A stretch of DNA of 7,825 bases from Gammaproteobacteria bacterium. GTDB taxonomy: Bacteria > Pseudomonadota > Gammaproteobacteria > Arenicellales > Arenicellaceae. The stretch lies in assembly GCA_030426005.1 (NCBI GenBank), contig JAUHZM010000144.1, forward strand, positions 1-7,825, in the 5' to 3' direction. The position numbers and the translations under genes were made by a program. Under the pieces are notes generated by a model, which was not told the DNA's origin, ran no database searches, and saw nothing but the letters and a program-made list of their open reading frames with translations. Positions 1 through 5,561 of this stretch are shown piece after piece; within the stretch, counting starts at the first letter, position 1, and every line of letters starts with the position of its first letter.

Positions 1-2
1 CT

Positions 3-170
3 GCGAGCTGGTGGCACCGTAATTTTCGTATGTATGCCAATGTGCAAAAAGTAGCTCAGCCCGGTGCTCGTGTCCTGGTGCTGGCCGGGCAAGGTCATAC
101 GGCCATCATGAAAGACCTACTTGAACTGGATCAGAAGCGACAGGCGAAGCCGATTCTGCCATTGTTGTAA
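3..170 (+). CDS. DUF5694-like protein, C-terminal fragment (5' end outside window)
   Basis: An open frame runs in from the left edge and stops at TAA 168-170, giving about 55 residues. It contains WWHRNFRMYANVQ, then PGARVLVLAGQGH, and ends PILPLL. This matches my memory of the C-terminus of DUF5694 proteins (a Trp-x-Arg-Asn segment, then Pro-Gly-x-Arg-Val-Leu-Val and a Gly-x-Gly-His turn, distantly reminiscent of the TraB/GumN type). The family has no function I can state with confidence. There is no signal or membrane segment in the visible part. The gene is on the same strand as the next regulator but 103 bp from its preferred start, so a shared transcript is possible but not shown. No strong terminator follows it. 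The family assignment rests on one short segment. Confidence 0.65.
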   Translation, partial: ASWWHRNFRMYANVQKVAQPGARVLVLAGQGHTAIMKDLLELDQKRQAKPILPLL

Positions 171-190
171 TACGATTACCTGATTCTGGG

Positions 191-196
191 TATAGT
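191..196 (+). promoter_or_regulatory. Possible -10 element upstream of the LuxR-type regulator gene
   Basis: TATAGT differs from TATAAT by one base and lies between the DUF5694-like stop codon and the regulator gene. Transcription would start near 202-204, almost at the left arm of the inverted repeat described next. No good -35 box sits 16-18 bp upstream; TTGTAA at 165-170 is 20 bp away. It is therefore a weak prediction, or an activator-dependent promoter. Confidence 0.2.
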
Positions 197-200
197 GCAG

Positions 201-274
201 TTGGGTGATTGAAGGTAAATTGAATAGTCTACGAGTAATGATGACGAGATGTATTTTGACGCCTAATCACCCAA
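201..274. repeat. Perfect 10-bp inverted repeat in the regulator leader
   Basis: TTGGGTGATT at 201-210 is the exact reverse complement of AATCACCCAA at 265-274, with 54 bases between the arms. The right arm ends on the A of the preferred ATG start (274-276). In RNA the stem could extend by G-U pairs at both ends and would cover the start region. As DNA it could instead be two half-sites of an operator. The match is directly visible; both roles are inference. Confidence 0.6.
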
Positions 275-927
275 TGCTAAATACCGATATTCAACACGCC
301 GAAAACCGTGTCCTAATTATCGATGATCACGAACTCGCCAGTGAAGGCATTAAGCTGACATTGACGTCAAAGCCTGAGTTTGAAGTTGTTGGTGTGTGCC
401 ATCAGGGCGCGAGTGTGCTCGAACAGGTCCGGGATTTACAACCGGATGTGGTTTTGCTCGATCTGAACTTGCCAGATCGCAATGGGCTGGACGTGTTGAT
501 AGAACTGGTCGAGTTGAATCTTTCGCCGGTACTGATTCTAACCGGTGAAGTGAATGCAATAGACTTTCATACAGCCCTCAAAACGGGTGCGAAAGGTATT
601 ATAAGTAAACTGGATCCCGCATCCTGTGTGATTGAGGGAATTCGCGTTATGCAGCAAGGCGAAAGTTACTTATCTCCCAAAGTAGCTGACTTGTTAGGTG
701 ATGTGGCGCCGCCGGAAATCTCGCTGTCACCACGTCAAGCCGCGATATTGCACTTGATGGCCGAGGGCGAGACGAATAAGGAAATCAGTTACCGCCTCGG
801 AATTTCACCAACGACCGTATCGTTTCATCTGCGCGAAATGCGCTTTAAGCTTGGCGTTAGAGGTAACAAAAAAATTCTGAATCGCGCCTCTGAACTAGGG
901 CTTCTTGGTCGCGGAATCAATGCGTAA
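274..927 (+). CDS. NarL/FixJ-family response regulator with LuxR-type HTH
   Basis: This 217-residue cytoplasmic DNA-binding response regulator has an N-terminal receiver (about residues 11-130) with the acidic pair D17-D18, phospho-acceptor D63 in LLDLNLPD, T90 in LILTGE and K112 in IISKLDP. A LuxR-type helix-turn-helix follows (about 151-210), with SPRQAAILHLMAEGETNKEI and the recognition-helix region SPTTVSFHLREM. All key receiver residues are present. Start choice: ATG 274 puts 12 residues before the first strand VLIIDD, usual for the family. GTG 205 and ATG 238/241 are in frame upstream, but their extra residues do not resemble the family; no start has a good Shine-Dalgarno sequence. The last 33 bp overlap the 3' end of the convergent 7TMR-DISM kinase gene, its probable partner. 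The targets are unknown; the nearby exported-protein operon is a candidate. Confidence 0.9.
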   Translation: MLNTDIQHAENRVLIIDDHELASEGIKLTLTSKPEFEVVGVCHQGASVLEQVRDLQPDVVLLDLNLPDRNGLDVLIELVELNLSPVLILTGEVNAIDFHTALKTGAKGIISKLDPASCVIEGIRVMQQGESYLSPKVADLLGDVAPPEISLSPRQAAILHLMAEGETNKEISYRLGISPTTVSFHLREMRFKLGVRGNKKILNRASELGLLGRGINA

Positions 928-3195
928 GCGCAGCCCATTAACGATCTCTGTTAGCTCCATGCACACTGGTTTGTACAGAATTAGATCGGCATAAGTTGCG
1001 AGTTTTGCTCGCGTTGCGGCACTGTCATCATAAGTAAGCAGCACTGTATAGCCTGTTTCATAAGATGTCATTTCAGTGCTCGAATCCCAATCAATAGTTC
1101 GACATTCTGGTAATGATGCTGCCAGATAATCCAGCGAGCAGGGCGTTGACGCGCCGACCCTGTTCAGCTCGATCGAGACCAGAGCGCCAGTTTGGTTTGG
1201 GAAAATTTGTAGTTGACCATTCAGTTGTGAGATGACTTTTTGCGCATAACGAAACCCAGAGCCACTGCCAGGTGTATCGATGTTTTCACGTACCCGCGCC
1301 TGAGCACCCTGATTAAGTTGATCCGCCAGTGCTTGGCTGAGGCCGCGTCCGGTGTCTTCTACTGTGATGGCAATCTTGTCCTCACGTGCGACGACTTTGA
1401 GTTTGACACCACCCTGATCGGTGAACTTGTGGCTATTCGCGAGTAGGTTTGATATAGCGCGTGTCAACAATGCTCGATCGGTCACTAGGAATATTGGATC
1501 GTCAATCTCACATTCGAAACGAAGCCCTTTACGCTGAAATAGTTGGCGATACATCATTTCCAGCGGGCGTATTAAGTCTGTTGCAGTGATCGTTGAGAGT
1601 GCAAGTATCTCCGTGCTGACATTACCAATCCTTGCACCGGACAGGGTCGATGCCACGATATTATTCAGATACGATGCGGATGATTCAAGAATGCCTGTTA
1701 AGTCGCGTGCTTTGAGCGAATCGTCGGCATTTTGTACCGCTTCTAGAGCACTATTTAGCGCTAATAGTACCTGCTGGCTATCGTGGCCGGACGCATGCAA
1801 CAACGCACTTTGATCCAATACAGTTGCGAGCGCTGCCGAACGCTCTTCAGCTAGTGCTTGTGCGGCTTCGCTGATTGCCAGTTTTTCCTTCAAACTTGCG
1901 GTGTAAAGTTCCTTGGTTGCACGGTGTTCACGTTGTGACTTACTGATATTTAAACCGAGCGCTAGGGTTGCGAAGGCTGCCTCGACAACAGCCACCGGCC
2001 CGATTGCGTAAAAGCTCATCGGTAGATTAGGAATTGCGCCAGAGTAGGCACAGGCGGCATATACGGCAAATAAGGAGACGCTGCCCCAAGCAATGACCAG
2101 CGGCCAGTTTTCGAACCCTAAGTTGCGCGTGGCGTAGATACCGAGGTAAGTAAAGTACATTGCGCTGGCGGCAACGATCAGGTAATTGATCGAGTGCAGG
2201 ATGATGCGTGTTGAAGTTGGTATATAGTAGGAGAACAGCTGTACCACGATCATTACCACGCTGAACCAGATGAGTGCGCGCAGAAAGAAATCAGTTTTAG
2301 GTAGTTTTAGCCGGGTGTCGACAAACACGCGAGCGAATTGCGCCATACATGCCACGTATCCATATTTTGTGATATCGCCAAATACCAGTCCCCACATCGG
2401 ACGGTCGTAGAAAAAGTAAGTTGATAAAAAACCAACTAAATACATCACCACCGTAGCCAGAAAAAACTCTGCCGCGACCAACCATACGAATTCGCGCTTG
2501 CCGGTCGATAGGTAAAAGAATAGGTTCAGAATAAGCAGGGCAAAAATCGCGGCCATGCAACCAGCCGCGAGCATCATCGTAAAGTTGCTGCTGGCAAAAA
2601 AGTTATCTCTGTCCTGCAATACCAGCGGGAAATAAGCGCTGTCCTCAACACTGCTATGCACGGCGATGATGCGTGTTTCATTGGGCTGCAGGCTAAACGC
2701 ATCGGCGTAATGCAAATACGTCAGTAGGGTGTCCTTGGCCTGCGATAAATTATCACTGTCAAAGCGCAACTCCGCCCCAGCTTGAGTCAGGTGATAAATC
2801 CGTAGCATGACGGCGGAGCCGCGATCCGTTGAAAAAACCCAGTTGCCGGCTTCGGTGCCGATATTCCTCACCTTGAGCAGAATAACGATGTCGGATGCTG
2901 CCCGTCCAAACTGAATGGAACGCCCTTGGATTTGGGAGAAATTATTCAAATCTCGCGACAGGTCAGTTAGCGAGATATCACCGGCGTAGTTTTTGGTATA
3001 TCGAATAAATGAACCCAGGTGAGGGGCGTCCTCGCCGGGTGAGAGCTCAACTTCTGGCAGTGCTAATGCAGCAGACGCATAACTTGGTGAGACGCAACCA
3101 AACACCGACGCCAGTGCAGCTGTCAGTAGAGCTAGATACCCTACAAAATTGTGGGATGGCAGAAACCGTCGCCATTTATATACTGCCTGCAACAC
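895..3195 (-). CDS. 7TMR-DISM sensor histidine kinase with degenerate receiver-like C-terminus
   Basis: This is a 766-residue inner-membrane sensor kinase. Residues 1-42 form a signal peptide ending Ala-Ser-Ala. Residues about 60-195 fit the periplasmic 7TMR-DISM extracellular domain. About 205-415 hold seven hydrophobic segments typical of 7TMR-DISM. A coiled-coil-like Glu/Ala-rich linker (420-460) follows. The likely phospho-acceptor is H471 in SGHDSQQ, where hybrid kinases of this group usually have HDLRQP. The ATPase domain (about 565-680) has N583/N587 (N box), D614-x-G616-x-G618 (G1) and G643-S-G645-S-G647 (G2). Residues 715-760 resemble the last half of a receiver, with LLTYDDS and ILYKPV, but no phospho-aspartate is visible. 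The start is GTG 3195, with an in-frame stop upstream and no Met before the signal peptide. No Shine-Dalgarno is seen; TTG 3192 is an alternative. It diverges from the exported-protein operon and converges on the LuxR-type regulator gene. Confidence 0.9.
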   Translation of the reverse strand: MLQAVYKWRRFLPSHNFVGYLALLTAALASVFGCVSPSYASAALALPEVELSPGEDAPHLGSFIRYTKNYAGDISLTDLSRDLNNFSQIQGRSIQFGRAASDIVILLKVRNIGTEAGNWVFSTDRGSAVMLRIYHLTQAGAELRFDSDNLSQAKDTLLTYLHYADAFSLQPNETRIIAVHSSVEDSAYFPLVLQDRDNFFASSNFTMMLAAGCMAAIFALLILNLFFYLSTGKREFVWLVAAEFFLATVVMYLVGFLSTYFFYDRPMWGLVFGDITKYGYVACMAQFARVFVDTRLKLPKTDFFLRALIWFSVVMIVVQLFSYYIPTSTRIILHSINYLIVAASAMYFTYLGIYATRNLGFENWPLVIAWGSVSLFAVYAACAYSGAIPNLPMSFYAIGPVAVVEAAFATLALGLNISKSQREHRATKELYTASLKEKLAISEAAQALAEERSAALATVLDQSALLHASGHDSQQVLLALNSALEAVQNADDSLKARDLTGILESSASYLNNIVASTLSGARIGNVSTEILALSTITATDLIRPLEMMYRQLFQRKGLRFECEIDDPIFLVTDRALLTRAISNLLANSHKFTDQGGVKLKVVAREDKIAITVEDTGRGLSQALADQLNQGAQARVRENIDTPGSGSGFRYAQKVISQLNGQLQIFPNQTGALVSIELNRVGASTPCSLDYLAASLPECRTIDWDSSTEMTSYETGYTVLLTYDDSAATRAKLATYADLILYKPVCMELTEIVNGLRLRIDSATKKP

Positions 3196-3255
3196 GATTG
3201 ATTTAAATAGAGCTGGGTCCGAGAGTGATCACCGCTGAGATTGTAAAGCTATGAT
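3196..3255. promoter_or_regulatory. Divergent control region between the kinase and the exported-protein operon
   Basis: The spacer contains two perfect 8-bp palindromes, ATTTAAAT (3201-3208) and GTGATCAC (3225-3232). TATGAT at 3250-3255 is one base from the consensus -10 box and would start a rightward transcript near 3262, leaving about 49 nt before ATG 3311. No consensus -35 lies at the right distance; GTGATCAC occupies that place, as might be expected for a regulator-dependent promoter. On the minus strand a loose TTAAAT lies only 5 nt before GTG 3195, which would give an almost leaderless kinase transcript. The sequences are seen; the promoter roles are inferred. Confidence 0.35.
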
Positions 3256-3297
3256 AGAGGTGGAGCAATTCGAGCAGCATTTTTGGGCAAAAAACGA

Positions 3298-3303
3298 ATG
3301 GGG
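3298..3303 (+). promoter_or_regulatory. Shine-Dalgarno-like site that decides the start of the Tat protein
   Basis: ATGGGG ends 7 nt before ATG 3311, a good ribosome-binding distance. The in-frame ATG at 3251 has no comparable site and overlaps the predicted -10 box TATGAT, so 3311 is preferred. Confidence 0.4.
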
Positions 3304-3310
3304 TTCTTCT

Positions 3311-3757
3311 ATGCCATCAAGACGAAAAACAATTAAAACGCTTGCCGGGGCAGGTGCCGTTGTCGGCCTGCTGCCCACTCGCTGGACCAAGCCGGCACTG
3401 GAGTCGATAGTCCTGCCCGCGCATGCGCAAACCAGCGATGCTGTCAATCTGCCTCCGGTTGGTGAGAGTTTTACCGTGGATGCGTTTGCAGACAGTGCAA
3501 TCATCGTTGATGTCGGGCCGCGTGTGTCGGACCCTGAAGGTGATCCTATTACATTGACCATTGTTGACAGCGGTGTGCTTGGCGGAGGGCTTTCCATCGA
3601 TTCAGTGAGCTTGAGTAGCGCGTTCGAAATTCAGGTTAGTGTGAACAACGGGAGTGGTGAAATATTCGTGGATTATCAGTTGAACGACGGGATGTCTGAT
3701 AGCCCAGTGTATCGAATTACCATCACTAATCTCGATGGTCCGTTTGCCAAAAAATAG
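3311..3757 (+). CDS. Small Tat-signal exported protein with one Ig/cadherin-like domain
   Basis: From ATG 3311 this is a 148-residue protein. It opens with a twin-arginine signal: SRRKTIK at 3-9, a weakly hydrophobic Ala/Gly-rich stretch at 10-21, and Ala-His-Ala (37-39) as a likely cleavage site. Between them lies WTKPALESIVLPAHAQT (25-41), a Trp-x-Lys-Pro...Leu-Pro-Ala-His-Ala segment that I recall from other small proteobacterial exported proteins but cannot name. Residues about 52-140 look like one bacterial Ig/cadherin-like beta-sandwich, with SDPEGDPITLTIVD and FVDYQLNDGMSDS as its typical strands; the Asp/Glu-rich DPEGD turn may bind calcium. The protein ends Phe-Ala-Lys-Lys with no anchor. 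An upstream in-frame ATG (3251) would add 20 residues. It precedes the beta-helix gene by 13 bp and is probably co-transcribed with it. The function is unknown; an adhesive or partner role is inference. Confidence 0.75.
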   Translation: MPSRRKTIKTLAGAGAVVGLLPTRWTKPALESIVLPAHAQTSDAVNLPPVGESFTVDAFADSAIIVDVGPRVSDPEGDPITLTIVDSGVLGGGLSIDSVSLSSAFEIQVSVNNGSGEIFVDYQLNDGMSDSPVYRITITNLDGPFAKK

Positions 3758-3760
3758 GGG
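3756..3760 (+). promoter_or_regulatory. Ribosome-binding site of the beta-helix gene, overlapping the previous stop
   Basis: AGGGG overlaps the TAG stop (3755-3757) of the upstream gene and lies 10 nt before ATG 3771. This supports start 3771 over the in-frame ATG 3735 and suggests translational coupling of the two exported proteins. Confidence 0.45.
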
Positions 3761-3770
3761 TAAATCATCA

Positions 3771-5456
3771 ATGTCTCATACGGTGAATCTGAGATTGTTG
3801 ATTGCGGTTATCTGTTTGATCCCAAGTGTGATGACCCAAGCGGCCACGGTCACGGTGACCAGCGCTGGTGATGGTGTGGGATGCACCTTGCGTAATGCGG
3901 TGCGCTCAATCAATCTGGCATCGCCGACGGGAGGGTGCAGTGCCATCGGCGTGTTTGGTTCGAGCGACGAAATCCGTTTTAGTCTCAACGCGAACACAAC
4001 GATACAATTGGTCAACGGCAGCATCGCGATTGACAAGTCGATGGCAATGACTGGGCCGGGCGCTGATTCTCTGACCATTACCCCGGCTGTGGGAGACCGG
4101 GTATTTACAGTAACGCCGGCAACGACGGTACCGCTTTCTTTGCAGCTTGCTGGTCTGCGTTTTGCAGGCTCCCGGGCGACCGTGAATGGTGGTGTGCTGA
4201 GCGGCACTGGATCAGCGGTTAGTGTGTCGGTGCAAGCGTGCGTATTCGACGATAACCATGCTCGCGAAGGCGGTGTCTTCATGCTTGACTCGATCGCTGC
4301 GTTGTCAATACGCACGTCGGAATTTACTGGTAACCAGGCCCAACGTTATGGCGCCGTGCTGATAATGTCTCAGTCAAGCGATTTATCATTTACCACCAGC
4401 TCGGTAACGTCGAACGTCGCACTACAGCAACCGCAGGCGGTGGGGCCTAGCGGCGCTATTTTTGGTGGCGTAATCGGTCTTGATGCCGTGCGGTCGGTGT
4501 CGATCCGCGAGGTTGAATTCGTTGACAACGGGTACGCGCAACTGGGTCTAGCAAGCTACCCTGCGTTCGGCGGCGTTGGCTATATTGCTTCCAGCAACAA
4601 CTTGAGTATCTTAACCATATTGGCAGAAGACAATGTCGCCACATATGGTGGCGCGTTTGCGATAAATCGAGTGAACGTACAGGGTTTTTTCGGCACCTCA
4701 AACTATATTGAGAATGAGGCCACGCAGCTCGGTGGTGCCTTGTATCTGCTAGATAGTGGTCGCGTAACCGTGGTTTCTAACGCCTTTTACGGAAACATAT
4801 CTCGTGGTTTTGGAGGAGCGGTCTTCACCGAAAATGTCTCGGGAATGGAGTTCATAAACTCAACCTTCCATAGTAACACCGCGACGGATGGTGGTGGCGC
4901 GCTTAAGGTGCGCGGCGATGGGCCAATGGTGACGCACGCCACCATGGTTAAAAACAGCACTGAAAACAACGGCGGCGCAATTGACGTGGCTGGCGCTAAC
5001 ATGACTCTCCAAAATTCAGTTCTGCTAGAGAACCGGGCTGACAATGATGGTTCAGACATTGATGGTGTAAGCGCAAACTTTACCGAACTAAGTGGCAATA
5101 TGATTGGCGATGGTGCGATTTCAGCACAAGATAGCGTTAATGGGCTGGTGCTGCCCGCTGACAATATTATTGCGACGCTTGATTCTGCTCAGCCATTAAC
5201 TCTGGGTGAAGTGTTGCGACCCTTGGCACTCAACGGGGCAACGTACTCATTGATACCGGTCGATGAGTCTGTCGTGATTGACAGTGCCGATGTGACTGCT
5301 TGTCTGGCCTTTGATCAACGCGGCCGCCCTCGAAATGACGGTGCATGCGATATCGGTGCTATTGAGTTCAAGCCTGATGAGGATGGCATGTCCGAACCCG
5401 CGACATTTTTTGTCATCCGAGCTGCCAACGGTAAGGCAATTATTATTAACTTGTAG
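3771..5456 (+). CDS. Secreted right-handed parallel beta-helix protein, choice-of-anchor-Q type
   Basis: This 561-residue protein has a Sec signal peptide at residues 1-25 (hydrophobic core LRLLIAVICLI, ending Thr-Gln-Ala-Ala). It then shows CTLRNAVRSIN (38-48), the Cys-Ser/Thr-Leu-Arg-x-Ala motif common at the start of exported beta-helix proteins. Residues about 100-460 form irregular helix coils, each with an Asn-rich turn before a Gly-Gly-Ala/Val step (for example NEATQLGGALYL, NTATDGGGALKV, NSTENNGGAIDV), a pectin-lyase-like fold. Near the end, DQRGRPRNDGACDIGAIE (515-532) is the choice-of-anchor-Q signature. The final 29 residues, ending FFVIRAANGKAIIINL, are neither a PEP-CTERM, an LPXTG nor an evident autotransporter barrel. 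No polysaccharide-lyase catalytic residues can be recognised, so an enzymatic or adhesive role stays open. It follows the Tat protein gene in one operon. Confidence 0.88.
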   Translation: MSHTVNLRLLIAVICLIPSVMTQAATVTVTSAGDGVGCTLRNAVRSINLASPTGGCSAIGVFGSSDEIRFSLNANTTIQLVNGSIAIDKSMAMTGPGADSLTITPAVGDRVFTVTPATTVPLSLQLAGLRFAGSRATVNGGVLSGTGSAVSVSVQACVFDDNHAREGGVFMLDSIAALSIRTSEFTGNQAQRYGAVLIMSQSSDLSFTTSSVTSNVALQQPQAVGPSGAIFGGVIGLDAVRSVSIREVEFVDNGYAQLGLASYPAFGGVGYIASSNNLSILTILAEDNVATYGGAFAINRVNVQGFFGTSNYIENEATQLGGALYLLDSGRVTVVSNAFYGNISRGFGGAVFTENVSGMEFINSTFHSNTATDGGGALKVRGDGPMVTHATMVKNSTENNGGAIDVAGANMTLQNSVLLENRADNDGSDIDGVSANFTELSGNMIGDGAISAQDSVNGLVLPADNIIATLDSAQPLTLGEVLRPLALNGATYSLIPVDESVVIDSADVTACLAFDQRGRPRNDGACDIGAIEFKPDEDGMSEPATFFVIRAANGKAIIINL

Positions 5457-5463
5457 CGTTTTC

Positions 5464-5533
5464 GGGGCAGGCCATTGCTTTTTTCTCGCTGTTACTGCCG
5501 ATGCAGCGGGTTCTCGAGTGTTGGCACTGCCCC
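5464..5533. terminator. Long imperfect inverted repeat between convergent genes, possible bidirectional terminator
   Basis: GGGGCAGGCCA (5464-5474) pairs with TGGCACTGCCCC (5522-5533), 11 base pairs with one unpaired A at 5526. An inner stem CGCTG (5487-5491) with CAGCG (5504-5508) lies in the 47-base loop. It sits between the beta-helix gene and the convergent HAMP kinase gene, where a shared terminator would be expected. However, no T-run follows the outer stem on either strand; the T-run 5479-5484 is inside the loop. The structure is seen, the terminator function is inferred. Confidence 0.4.
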
Positions 5534-5561
5534 AACCTTAATTTGGTTACCCAACTGAATC

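Noticed and set aside
167..179. GTAAT-ACG-ATTAC hairpin at the DUF5694-like stop codon
   Set aside because: Five mainly A-T pairs with a three-base loop and no T-run are too weak for a terminator and likely by chance.
205..273. N-terminal extension of the LuxR-type regulator from GTG 205
   Set aside because: The extra 23 residues do not resemble the family, there is no ribosome-binding site, and the stretch carries the inverted repeat; ATG 274 gives normal family length.
3251..3310. 20-residue N-terminal extension of the Tat protein from ATG 3251
   Set aside because: The ATG overlaps a good -10 box and has no Shine-Dalgarno site, whereas ATG 3311 has one and places the twin arginines near the N-terminus.
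3776..4315. Open frame of 179 codons opposite the beta-helix gene
   Set aside because: It lies wholly inside a well-supported gene in antisense, has no recognisable domain, and is explained by codon bias of the real frame.
5464..5533. Integron attC site
   Set aside because: The repeat lacks the GTTRRRY and RYYYAAC core boxes in the required positions, and no cassette structure is present.
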